A stretch of 64,000 nucleotides of DNA from Chenopodium formosanum (lineage: Eukaryota > Streptophyta > Magnoliopsida > Caryophyllales > Amaranthaceae): NCBI GenBank assembly GCA_024500155.1, contig CM044875.1:21144703-21208702 (forward strand). Reading direction: 5' to 3'. The notes beneath the pieces are model-generated. The model did no database searches. It was not told the origin of the DNA and saw nothing but the letters and a program-made list of their open reading frames with translations. Below are positions 1 through 10,741 of this stretch, piece after piece (the first letter of the stretch is position 1; every line of letters begins with the position of its first letter). The position numbers were made by a program, and so were the translations under genes.

Positions 1-1148
1 GAGCTATCCAAAGAGAAGAGTTCCTTTGGAGGAACTGGTGCTTTAGAAATGGAGACTTAAGAAGAGAAGGTTCCCCTCAGGGAACAGAAGCTTCAGAGCA
101 GAAGGTTCACCAGAGAAGAGAAGTTCCCCTTGAGGAACAGAAGCCTCGGAGTAGAAGCTTCATCAGAGGACATGACGACTAAATATATTTTTATATTTTA
201 GGATTTATTAAGTATAAGATATTAAGTTACACTCGAAAAATCTGTGTGAAGTTGGTCTAGAAAGATAATATTGTGCTACCATATTTTTAAGAAAGTAGTT
301 AAGTTTAAAACGTTTATCTTTTTCTTAACAAAAAAGATTTTATTTTATTTATGATTTTCGAAAATATCTTTTGGAAATAAAATCTTCCATGTTTTCCAAA
401 ACTTGCGGCTTACTTTCCATGATCTCTTTCATATCATGGTCAAAGCACATTAAGGAGTTCATGCTTCCTTGAAATTAGGAACATGTTCATCTTAGTGGGT
501 TGGAGTAATGGCGTAATGGATTTGCTGCACAAAGGAGTTTTTCCTAAACGAATTTGATCTATAAATAGTCTTTGAAATCAGTTGGAAAGACTCACCCTTG
601 CTCACATAAGTTTTCAAGCTTTAATTCGAGTTAAGTGTCAATTCCACATAAGTGATATAGAGTGTTCTTATGTTCTTATACTAGAGTTATTTATCTTTCG
701 AGTTGTAAGTTGGGAAATGGGGAAGTTTGAGTAAACTTCTGTATGTGAGAAAGAGAAGTGAGAAAGAGAAGAGAAAGAAAAGAGAAAGAGAAGAGAAAGA
801 GAAGAGAGATAGAGAAGAGAAAGAGAAGAGAAGAGTAACAAGTTGAGTGAATTGTTCCTCGAGGTTTCAAGTTCGTTGAGGAACTTGAAGTTTGAGTCTT
901 TAATTTGTAATAGGACCATTTGCCCTATTCTAGTGAAGATTCTTTTCCCAAAATCCCAAGTGGTCGTGGTTTTTCTCCTTATTAGGGTCAAGGAGTTTTC
1001 CACGTAAAAATCTCTCTTGCATCTTTTGGTTCCTTCAGTTTATCTTTCTGTTCCTTTAGCTTACTTAGTTTTAATTTCGCAAAAAGTTTGGCTAAACTCT
1101 CATACTACAATTCAACTCTCCCTTCTTGTAGTATTCATCGAAACAACA
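1..1148 (+). repeat. 5' LTR of the SIRE-type Copia element (partial)
   Basis: Matches 10892-12041 almost base for base. About a dozen substitutions, plus a change in a C tract near the end, were counted by eye. It ends in ACAACA directly before the primer binding site. It should contain the promoter and polyadenylation signals of the element; a TATA-like TATAAATAG lies near 560. Confidence 0.95.
746..835 (+). repeat. GA-rich low-complexity tract in the LTR
   Basis: About 90 bp of GAGAAA/GAAGAG units, present in both LTR copies (the other copy lies near 11637-11727). Open frames across it on either strand are low-complexity artefacts. Confidence 0.85.
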
Positions 1149-1150
1149 AT

Positions 1151-1162
1151 TGGTATCAGAGC
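1151..1162 (+). other. Primer binding site (initiator tRNA-Met type)
   Basis: TGGTATCAGAGC lies two bases after the 5' LTR end. It is complementary to the 3' end of plant initiator tRNA-Met, the usual minus-strand primer of Copia elements. Confidence 0.93.
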
Positions 1163-1213
1163 GTAACTTCTGGGAAAATTAGGAAACCCTGAAGAAGAAA
1201 GGTCTTGGAGAAA

Positions 1214-2893
1214 ATGAATACTCATGAAAAGCTCGAGAAAGGATACTCAACTCAGAGGCCTCCTATGTTCAACGATAATTTCTATACCTACTGGAAGAAC
1301 CACATGGAAATCTTTATCAAGGCGGAGAACTACCAAGTCTGGAGGGTCATCGAGGTTGGTGATTTCGAAGTCACCAAAACAAACTCTCAAAATGAGGTAA
1401 TCCCTAAGCCTATGTCTGAATTTGAGAAAGAGAATTTTGATAAAATGGAAATCAATGCTATGGCTGTGAAATTGCTCCATTGTGGAATTGGACCTCACGA
1501 ACACAATCGTGTTTTGGGGTGCAAGAACGCTAAGGAAATCTGGGATTTGCTGCAGATTACTCATGAAGGAACTAATGAGGTTAAACGCTCAAAAATCGAT
1601 TTGCTTATGTCAAAGTATGAAAGATTTGAGATGCAACTAAGGAAATCATCCAAGAGATGCTAACCCGTTTTACTAACATCATAAATGAGTTGGTATCCCT
1701 TGGTAGACAGATTCTAACAGATGAGCAGGTTAGGAAGGTTCTTAGAAGTCTTCCGAAAGATGAGAGATGGAGAGCTAAGGTGACAGCCCTTCAGGAAACT
1801 AAGGACTTTACCAAATTCAACATTGAACAACTAGCAGGCTCTCATGACTCATGAGCTGCACCTTGGAGTCAACAACGAATCCATGAGGAACAAGGGATTG
1901 GCTCTTAAGGCTGATGAGGAGGAAGACTCAGAAGTAGACGAGGATGAGGCTGCTCTAATTGTGCGAAGATTCAAGAAGATGTTCAAGAAAGGCCGCACCT
2001 CAAGGAACTTCGGGAAAAGACCTCAAATCCAAAACCTGACTACAGCTGCCACACGTGTGGATCCCCAGATCAATTTATCAGAGACTGTCCCCACTGGAAA
2101 AATGATAAAGGAAAAAGGAAAGGTTAAGGAACAAGGAAGAGAAAAATTCAGCAAAGCAAACTACCAAAAGTCAGACATGAGGAAGGCCATGATAGCAGCC
2201 TGGGGACTCAGGCAGTGAAGAAGAAGAGGATGACCAACCAGAAGAGGAGACGACTAATCTTTGTCTGATGGCTAAATCGGATGATGAAAAGGCCTACCTT
2301 GAGGAACTCCAGAAAGAGGTATTTGTTGATCCTAAACAGCTTAAAACTCTCTCTAAAGATGTCCTAATAGATATATGTCTAGAAGAAGAAGAATTCTTTA
2401 GAGATACTTGTGTGAAACTGAACAAATGTGAAAATCTCTTAAGGTTTGCAAAGAACATGGTGCTTGGTTGGAAACAGCCTATGCAAAGTCTCAAAGCAAA
2501 TTAAGAGAGCTTGATTTTAAATATAAACACATAACAGAGACAGCTGATAGAATCGAGAATGAAAGTATTCTTCTGAATGTTGAATTAACTTAGTATAAGC
2601 TCATGAATTCTGATATCAGTTCTAGCAGTTCCTCAAGCGATCAGTTGCTTAAATTCAATGTTGATTTTGAAAATTTGAAAAATGAACTCTTTACTTTAAA
2701 AACTCAAAAGGATCAACTTGAATCGCAACTAAATGCTAGAAAGGATAGAAGTATTGACCCAAAGGTCATACCTAAGTGGATAGCTGAAGCTCAAGGAAAA
2801 CGAACTAAAGGCCTTGGTTACATGACCAAGAGAAAAGGTAAGCAAATGAAACATGTTGAGCTTCCTAGCATGAAGGTATGCACTTTGTGGTAA
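1214..2893 (+). pseudogene. Copia gag, broken
   Basis: Start chosen at the ATG at 1214, about 50 bp after the primer site. The first ~150 residues are a Copia gag of the DUF4219/UBN2 type (YWKNHMEIFIKA, then AKEIWDLLQ). The frame shifts near 1650 and again near 1850. A zinc knuckle near 2048-2100 keeps its three cysteines (CHTC ... RDC), but the histidine expected in a CCHC finger is not visible. Coiled-coil-like segments follow (2268-2504 and 2603-2893), separated by stops. No functional nucleocapsid protein can come from this copy. Confidence 0.88.
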
Positions 2894-3040
2894 GACTGCA
2901 TATCTCTATGGTCAATGTAGAATAAGAGAAGAAGCTGATAAAAGAAATGTAAAACAAGTGTGGGTCAAGAAAACTGATATTGCATCCACGTCTAAGGAAC
3001 CCAAGGAAACCTGGGTTCTTGATCCTAATTCTTAGTTTTC

Positions 3041-3466
3041 TTGCAGGTCTTAGTGAGGGGGAACAACTCGTGGTATCTCGACAGCGGGTATTCAAAGCAT
3101 ATGACAGGTGATAAATCAAAATTCCTCTCACTAGAAGACTACCCTGGAGGAACAATAACCTTTGGGGATAATAAGAAGGGCGAGATCATTAGAAAAGCCA
3201 AAATTGGAAGATCAAAATCTCATTCCATTGATAATGTGTTCCTGGTCGAGTGCTTAATGCACAATTTGCTCAGCATATCACAGTTTTGTGATAAAGGAAA
3301 CTCTGTAAGTTTTACTTCTGACTCTTGCAACATCATCAACAATAAGTCAGGAAAGGTTGTTCTAGAAGGAACAAGAAGAGGGAATACTTATACAGTTGAC
3401 CTCAACTTAATCCCAAGGAACAACCTTACATGTCTGAGTGTTGTTGAAGATGATCCCCTGCTATGA
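3041..3466 (+). pseudogene. Copia protease and start of GAG-pre-integrase region
   Basis: Aspartic protease segment with the active-site block WYLDSGYSKHMTGD, where the Copia norm is DSGCSxHMTG, so the DSG triad is kept. The frame continues into the conserved LLSISQ block and stops at 3466 within LLWHxRFGH-type sequence (a TGA stands where a Trp codon is usual). In the full element this cleaves the Gag-Pol polyprotein. Confidence 0.88.
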
Positions 3467-6400
3467 CATAAACGTTTTGGACATGCTAGCTTTTCATTAC
3501 TGTACAAGCTAAGGTCAAGGAACCTGGTTGTGGGACTTCCTATAATCAAGTTCCTACAGAACAAAGTTTGTGATGCATGAGTGAAAGGCAAGCATGTTTG
3601 TTCATCTTTCAAATTGAAGAAAATGGTAAGCACTACAAAGCCTTTGGAATTAATCCATATGGATTTGTGTGGTCCCATTTGGATTCAAAGCATGAGTGGA
3701 ATATGTTTTGGTTAATGTTGATGATTATTCCAGATTCACTTGGGTTATTTTTCTTATTAGTAAAGATGAAACTCTTAACGAGTTTGTTGTTTTTGCCAAG
3801 AAAATACAGAAAATCAGTGGTCACTCCATAGTCCATCTCAGATCAAATCACGGAATTGAATTTGAGAACTCAAGATTCGATGAGTTTTGCAGGGAAAATG
3901 GCATGAATCATAACTTCTCAGCTCCAAGGACTCCCCAACAGAATGGAGTTGTAGAAAGGAAGAATCGAACCCTTGAGGAAATGGCTAGAACGATGCTGAT
4001 TGCAAGTGGGTTTCCAAGGAACTTCTGGGCTGAAGCCGTGAATACAGCATGTTACATCCTCAATAGAGTAACAATCAAAAGTATCATCAACAAGACTCCC
4101 TATGAACTATTCAGGGGAAGGAAGCCAAACATATCTCATTGTAGGGAATATTTCAAGCATTATCCCAAACTTGAACCCCACTGTGATCATACACTTAAGC
4201 ATGGTGGCGTCCAAAGGGAAGAAAGCTAGAGCAAAAAGAGTCGCCAACAAGTTTTAGGAACTTGTAAACCGTTCACAGGGTGAAGATTACACCCCTTAAC
4301 GATCCATGAGATCGTCAACTCCAAAAGGTCTTGAACCAAATAGGGTTCGGGGATGAAGGTACAAATCCAACCTAAAAGAGATTGAACCTGCCCTAAAAAT
4401 AGGCCTCTACTTCATTCTTCTCGTATTCATGTGCGCTTTCTGACTAACATGCAATCAATAGGATTAACCCTAAACCTGTTTATCTATGTTGGTTGAATAT
4501 TAATGCACAAATAAAACTATTATTGGTGATCACTTGAATTATAATCATATTAACCCTAAACAAGATTATTAATTATCTTATTAAGCGTGATTACAAGTAC
4601 AAATTCCCTTTAAACATGCATAAGAGGTGTGATCAAGCAATAACAATAAATAAGCATCAAGCAACATGATAATAATCATCATAATCACATTAAAAATAAA
4701 GCATAATAATAGCAAGATCCTAGGCATGATACTAACAAGATTAATAACAAACCCTAGCATGTCACTAAACAATAAAGATCAAAGCTTTATCCCTAACATG
4801 ATACTAACATGATATTAGGAAAGAGTAAAAGGAAGCATCCTAGAAATCATAATTGATATAAGCAAATCACCCTAAATATCATACTAAGAAAAGCATCCTA
4901 ACATGATACTAGGAACCAACAAAACAATCTAAGCATGATTTCTATATCAAAAGATCAATTAAACAATTAAAGTACTTACTTCGATGCCTCGTACCTCTTT
5001 CTAATAACAAAATACACACGTTAGTAACTTCAAGGAAAAGTATAAAATTAATTAAATTAAATAATGGAAATAGAGATTTAGGACCAAACCCTCAGAAATT
5101 ATAATCTTTCACGTCTAGGGCGAAGACAACTTCGAACTTGGCTAGGTGTGTCTAGATCTTGTGAATGCGGAATTTTGTTTGTGCTAGAGAGATGGGAGCA
5201 TAGAGAGAATAGATGATTGTGAATTGATTGTTGATTGAAGATGATGAGAATTGGCCATTGAAAACGGAGGTTCAGGACCCTATTTATAAGAAAACAGTCC
5301 GGAAATAGGTAGAATTTGATAAGGAATAAAACTCCACGCTGTCGCCGCAAAACCGACCTTGTTGCCAGGCGACAGGATCTGTCGCGTGGCGACAGCCTGG
5401 ATTTCTACGCGCTTTCAACACGGAGTCCACATGTGGATCAAAATCGATCTGTAAAGTCCGTATGAAACTGAAATCATATCTTTCATAAAATAATATTTTA
5501 TTCTAAATAAAACTTTATCAAAATCTAATTATTAATTCTAATCTTATTAGGATTAAAGAACCCTCTGGAGAATTCTAGAAGACTATAATCAATTCTAATA
5601 AATTTAGGAATAATAATTAATATTGGGCCCTCCCCTAGATCATTGGGTCGCATGTAAAGATCAAACCGGGCCCAGTTTAATGTTTTGGCCATAACTTCCT
5701 CATTATTCATCGGAATTGGGCTTATAATATATCGTTGGAAAGCTCTTTGCAAGCCCCATCCAACTCTACTATTATTGGACCCTTGTCGTGGACCAAACTA
5801 AACTGGATTGGCTGTTTTCATAAAATAGAGTTGTTTTCAAAAACAGAAAGAAAGAATTTTAATAAAAACTAACTGCAACACTTGAATTTTCACACTTTCA
5901 CCTCGTTTGATAATGATTCGACGCAAAAGGTATTCATCACTAGGTTTGGTTTTGGGGAGACACATTTGGGTGTCTACACTCATCTTAGAGCCTTTGGTTG
6001 TAAGTGCTTTGTACATAACAATGGTAAGAAAAACCTAGGGAAATTTGATGAAAGAAGTGAAGAGGCCATATTTCTTGGATATGCCTCTGATAGCAAAGGT
6101 TATAGAGTTTACAATAAAAGTTCAATGTGTGTTGAGTAAAGCATTCACATAATCTTTAATGAAGTTACCCAGTTTGTGAGTGTGTAGGAACGAGAAGATG
6201 ATAATGATTTTGAAATTGGATTGATAAGAGACAGGGATGAAGAAGAGACTCAGAAGCAAACCAAAGAAAAGCAGCCTGCTCCAGAAGAGGATCATCAAGA
6301 GAATGAGGAAGTTCCTCAACCAGATCATCAAGTGAATGAGGAACTAGCAGAAGAAGAAAAAGCAGAAGGAACAGAACCAGAAGCTCCTCAAATTGGAGTT

Positions 6401-6480
6401 CCTGCTAGGAAATTTCAACCTAGGACATTCAATTATAAAGGTTCCCATCCAACTGATCTCATAATCAGTGACATAAGAAA
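3467..6480 (+). pseudogene. Copia integrase, split by a solo LTR and mutated
   Basis: GAG-pre-integrase sequence (RFGHASFSLLYKL) leads into the DDE integrase core. The first catalytic Asp (VDDYSRFTW) and the Glu (PQQNGVVERKNRT) are present. The middle Asp is replaced: LRSNHG stands where RSDxG is normal. The domain breaks at 4139 after RKPNISH and resumes at 5984 with LRAFGCKCFVHN, the usual continuation. The 4140-5978 insert plus one CTCAT target copy lies between. The C-terminal part runs on through an acidic Glu/Gln-rich linker (about 6190-6430) with several stops. Confidence 0.9.
4140..5978 (-). mobile_element. Solo LTR of the Ogre/Tat-like Gypsy family
   Basis: A 1839-bp block that begins TGTAGGGAATATTTC and ends GGTGTCTACA, flanked by identical CTCAT at 4135-4139 and 5979-5983. 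It matches the LTR at 39501-42270 along its length once that copy's 920-bp insert is removed, and matches 28019-28646. There is no internal region, so this is the product of LTR-LTR recombination. The strand is given by the family's orientation at 28019-42270. Confidence 0.92.
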
Positions 6481-6483
6481 ATG

Positions 6484-8062
6484 AATTCAAACAAGATCGC
6501 AGATGAGGAACTTTTGTGCGTTCGATGCATTTTTGTCCATCCTAGAGCCTCGAAATCATCAAGAAGCCTTGGGAGATGCTGACTGGATAGTGGCCATGCA
6601 AGAGGAACTAAATGAGTTTGAGAGGAACAAAGTTTGGCACCTTGAGCCAAAGCCTAAGGGTAAGAAAGTTATTAGACTCAAATGGGTGTTCAGGAACAAG
6701 CTTGATGAACATGGCACTATAGTAAGGAACTAGGCCAGATTGGTTGTGAAGAGATACAACCAACAGGAAGGTATTGATTTCGATGAAACCTTTGCTCCTG
6801 TAGCTAGATTAGAAGCTATTAGAATCCTAGTAGCTTTTGCCTCTTTTATGGGTTTCAAACTATATCAAATGGATGTGAAATGTGCTTTTCTTAATGGTTT
6901 CTTAAATGAGGAGGTATTTGTTGAATAACCTCCAAGTTTCAAAAATCCTAAATTTCCAAATCATGTTTTTAAGCTTGATAAAGCTCTCTATGGGCTTAAA
7001 CAAACTCCAAGAGCCTGGTATGAAAGGCTTTCAAACTTCCTACTGAAAAATGATTTCAAAAGAGGAAAAATAGATAAAACTCTTTTTCTTAAATCACGAG
7101 GAACTGATTTGTTAGTTGTACAGATTAATGTAGATGATATTATATTTGGTGCTACTAACAATGGTTTATGCAAGTACTTTGTTGAGCTAATGGGTGGTGA
7201 ATTTGAAATGAGCATGATGGGTGAATTGAATTTCTTCCTTGGACTACAAATAAAGCAAACTGCAGAAGGAATTATGATTCACCAACAGAAGTATGTCAAG
7301 GAACTTCTAAAGAAGTACAACATGGAGAATGCCAAGACAAATCACACACCTATGGGAACAGCAACAAGACTTGATAAGGATTCACAAGGAACAAGTGTGG
7401 ATCAAAACACTTATAGAGGTATGATTGGTTCATTGCTATATCTAATAGCCAGTAGGCCTGACATTTCTTTCAATATTGGATTGTGTGCTAGATTTCAATC
7501 TAATTCTAAAGAATCACATCTAACGGCTGTTAAGAGAATTTTAAGATACCTCAAAGGAACAGATGACCTGTGTCTGTTCTATCCTAGAAGTGATGACTTT
7601 ATGCTTAGAGGATTTACAGATGCTGACTATGCTGGTGACTTAGTCAACAGGAAAAGCACCTCAGGTATGGTTCAGTTTCTTGGCTCTTGTCTAGTTTCTT
7701 GGGGTTCCAAGAAACAAAATACTATTGCATTGTCGACTGCAGAGGTTGAGTATGTAACAGTAGCTGCTTGTTGCTCTCAAGTCCTTTGGATCAAACAACA
7801 GTTGTGTGACTTTGGTATTAAATTTAATTGCATTACTATTTATTGTGATAACACTAATGTAATTTGCATATCTAAAGATCCAGTCCATCATTCAAGAGTC
7901 AAGCATATTCATATAAGGCATCATTTCCTTAAGGATAATGTTGAAAAGGGTTTGATTAAATTAGATTTCTGCCAAACTGACAATCAAATTGCAGATATTT
8001 TAACAAAACCCTTGAATAGAGTAAGGCACGAGAAGATGAGAATGGAACTTGGGATGATTTAG
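6484..8062 (+). pseudogene. Copia reverse transcriptase-RNase H, broken
   Basis: RT begins with the conserved AMQEELNEFERNKVWHL block and LKWVFRNKL. Single in-frame stops fall at 6733 and 6928. The thumb and RNase H are open to the end, with ADILTKPL near the C-terminus. The catalytic block reads QINVDDIIFGAT where QxYVDD is normal, a TAT-to-AAT type change (Tyr to Asn) beside the two metal-binding aspartates. RNase H keeps DADYAGD, the STAEVEYV block and YCDN. The polymerase of this copy is very unlikely to work. Confidence 0.93.
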
Positions 8063-8564
8063 TTATACTAAGAAAAATGCATCAAGTTCCCTCAGGTATG
8101 AAACTCAAACTGACGTGCTTAATCATTGTATACTGTGCACAAGTGTTATATGTTTAATTACATAGTTAAGACAGGTTGTGAGCAGGAATTACATTTGTTA
8201 AAGGCATGTAAATTTGAAAGGCATAGAATATGAAAGTCCAAAATTGGTTGCATAAGCCTTGTTGAATTGTTCCATGTATCAAGTTGCTTTTGCAAGTGGT
8301 TTTTACTGATTAAATTCAAGAGATAAAATTGTTGTGTTTATCTATCTTTCAAAATTCCAAATTCTTTTTATCTAAACACAAAATTTGGATGAATACATCT
8401 AATATTCATCATTATCCTTTGTTCAAAAGTAACCCACTCACATTACTCTCTTAAAACACGGTTTGCGTTTCCCTAAGCAATAAATATGAGTGTCAAATCA
8501 ACTTAATTCACTTCACCTTCCAAGCGACACCTCACTTCACCAATTTACCTCCACCATAAAAGAG
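8063..8564 (+). other. Spacer between pol and ORF3, with a short uORF
   Basis: About 500 bp of AT-rich sequence without a gene. An ATG at 8486 opens a six-codon reading frame (ends TAA at 8506) just upstream of, and out of frame with, ORF3. It could act as a small upstream ORF if ORF3 is translated from a spliced or subgenomic RNA. No splice junction was proven. Confidence 0.5.
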
Positions 8565-10160
8565 ATGTCAGCCTCACAAAAATTTACACCACACAAAAAT
8601 TACCTTCTCTCTCATCACTCCGATCAAAATTACTCTCCAATGTCTACCTCTCAAAAAACCTTAGCTGAAACCGAAGCAAACCCTATCCCAGACATCACCA
8701 TGGAAAACCTTCTGGAAAACTCAACCAAAGAGATCTCTGAACCTCCAAATAATGAATCAACTACCGAATCTCGGTCCTCTCGCAAAAGGAAAGCCAATGA
8801 CATGCAAGAGGAAAAGGAAAGTGTTCCGGAACTAGGTGTGAATTATCGAGACAAACCTGCTGCTATGAAAAAGCATGAGAAGATGGGAGAACATTTTGTG
8901 ACAGGTTTGACACTCAATTTACCTTGGTGTAGATCTGTAAAATTGTATGAATTGCTTGATTTGCTTGAGTTTCAAAATTGGGTAAACTTGCTGAGTGAAT
9001 GTTTTAATCGGAGTATGTATGTTGATGCTATGAAAGATTTTTGCAAAAATTTTAAGTACTCTAAGGGTATTATTCGTAGCATGGTGTATGGGAAGGAAAT
9101 TGAATTTGATGCTGTGTATTTGGCTGAGTTGTTTGATGTGCCGAATGCTGGGTATGATTTGTATTTCAAAACCAATGTCATTAGAAATCCCCTTCCTGAA
9201 GCTAACATTGATGAAATTGTTGAGCATTTAGGAGGTGACCCCGAGGAACCCTACATAAACCATAATGACCTAACCCCTCTTGACAAAATTCTACTAAAAT
9301 TTGTGTTCAATGACATAATCCCTCGCTCTCAAAAGAGAGACAGTGCAAACAAGCTTGACTCTGTCCTAATCTACTGCCTAGCCCGAAAAATACCTATCAA
9401 TTTTCCCTCAATCATGATCCAACACCTTACCCACTGTGTTCCAAAAGGATGGAAGGTTGGATATGGAAACTTACTTACCTTTGTCTTCGAAAGCTTTGGC
9501 ATTTCCTTTGCCAAGAAAGAGCCCCTACCTCTCAAAAACATCGAATTCATACAGCCCATATTTCTTGAAAACCATAAGCTAAAAATTGTGAATGGATGTT
9601 TTGAATTGGTGGTAGAAGAAAAAGATAAAAGGCCAAAGGAAGTGAGTGCAGTAGTTGAGGGGGAAGAAAAGAAAGCAGTAGGGGCTATTGAGAAGGTTGT
9701 TGAAGATATTCAGAATGAGGGAGAGCAGGAGGAAGAGGAAAAAGAAGATGTAGGGGAGATACTGGAAACAGGGGGAAGGAAAAAGAGAAAAAGTTTGAGG
9801 TTGTTGAAAAAGAAGGGGAATCCATCTCCAGTGTGCATTGATCTTTCTGGTGACCAGGAGGATTTGCAGAAGCTTCCTAGTACTCTTACTTCTATTAGGT
9901 ATGCATTTGCAGGTTTTGCAGCTGAGGAGAGTTTGAAAGAGGTGAAGGAACTGCTCCAGAAAGTGCTCAAGGATCAGGAGAAGTTCCAAGCAGAGATGAA
10001 GGATTTGAAGAAGAATGTGATCACTCTAAATGCTGATGTGAAGAAGCTGGTCACAAGCACTGATAAAGGGAGACAGTCCGTTGTCAAGGACATTGTGTCT
10101 CAAATTAGCAAGAAGTTGGAGGATCTTGCTGTTGATGATGACCAGAATGCTGCTTCATGA
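8565..10160 (+). CDS. Intact ORF3 of the SIRE-type element (env-position, plant transposon-protein-like)
   Basis: A 531-codon ORF lying where SIRE elements carry their env-like ORF. The first in-frame ATG is at 8565; the open frame itself extends further upstream. Layout: a Ser/Thr-rich N-terminus; a basic SSRKRK patch; a central globular region with a YSKGIIRSMVYGKEIEFDA block followed by PLDKILLKFVFNDIIPRSQ and IPINFPSIMIQHLTH; an acidic Glu stretch; a second basic patch (RKKRKSLRLLKKK); and a C-terminal coiled coil (about the last 90 residues). The central blocks resemble the 'putative plant transposon protein' family, an identification from memory of the family pattern. No signal peptide or clear membrane segment is seen, so a viral-type envelope is unlikely. 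It has no stop or frameshift, unlike the rest of the element. Two basic patches suggest a nuclear protein (inference). Confidence 0.72.
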   Translation: MSASQKFTPHKNYLLSHHSDQNYSPMSTSQKTLAETEANPIPDITMENLLENSTKEISEPPNNESTTESRSSRKRKANDMQEEKESVPELGVNYRDKPAAMKKHEKMGEHFVTGLTLNLPWCRSVKLYELLDLLEFQNWVNLLSECFNRSMYVDAMKDFCKNFKYSKGIIRSMVYGKEIEFDAVYLAELFDVPNAGYDLYFKTNVIRNPLPEANIDEIVEHLGGDPEEPYINHNDLTPLDKILLKFVFNDIIPRSQKRDSANKLDSVLIYCLARKIPINFPSIMIQHLTHCVPKGWKVGYGNLLTFVFESFGISFAKKEPLPLKNIEFIQPIFLENHKLKIVNGCFELVVEEKDKRPKEVSAVVEGEEKKAVGAIEKVVEDIQNEGEQEEEEKEDVGEILETGGRKKRKSLRLLKKKGNPSPVCIDLSGDQEDLQKLPSTLTSIRYAFAGFAAEESLKEVKELLQKVLKDQEKFQAEMKDLKKNVITLNADVKKLVTSTDKGRQSVVKDIVSQISKKLEDLAVDDDQNAAS

Positions 10161-10741
10161 TCTTACCTTACCTTGCAGCCTTTTTATGTTGATGAAACTC
10201 TTATTTTATTTGCTTTTGGGAACAATTTTATTTTGGTCTTTAATATTTTGGGCACTTTTAATTTTCTTTTGGTGAACTTGCAAATTTGGTACATTTGACC
10301 GATGTTTTAAATCGTTTTTGGATGATTTATACCTATGTTTATTCTGCCTATATGCTTTATGAATGTTTTCTCTCTATGCATGCTTCTCGTCTTAACACCA
10401 AACCACTTAGATGTTGCTGTGTTATAATATACTATTGCTTGTGTGTTGGTTTTTGATAATGCCAAAAGGGGGAAGAGATGCAAACTATCAAGTAAACTTA
10501 ATCATTCGATGATCTCTGTTCAAAATCTTCACAAGCTGCCTACTCTTTACAAGCAGGTATAATATATATACAAGTTTTTCCTTAGTTTTTCATTTCAGCA
10601 TTGCTTTTATTTCTTAGTATTAGTTCCCTTTTTGCATTGTATTTTGTTTTTGCATTTTCTTTCTTTTAGAATAGGTTGGATTATCTTTGTTTTCTTGTAA
10701 GTAAGTTTGGTTTGTTTGTCATCATCAAAAAGGGGGAATAT
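10161..10741 (+). other. 3' untranslated region with two polypurine tracts
   Basis: No gene. It holds two AAAAGGGGGA-type tracts. One is near 10465-10478 (CCAAAAGGGGGAAGAG) and the other at 10727-10739, directly before the 3' LTR. The second is the standard primer for plus-strand DNA synthesis. The first may be a duplicate. Confidence 0.75.

Noticed and set aside
668..1003. 111-codon minus-strand ORF in the Copia LTR (and its copy at 11559-11894)
   Set aside because: The Ser/Leu-rich frame is the complement of a GA-rich tract in the LTR; the repeat explains it.
8565..10160. Calling ORF3 a retroviral-type envelope gene
   Set aside because: Position fits, but no signal peptide, transmembrane segment or cleavage-type motif was seen; basic patches and a coiled coil suggest a nuclear or structural protein.
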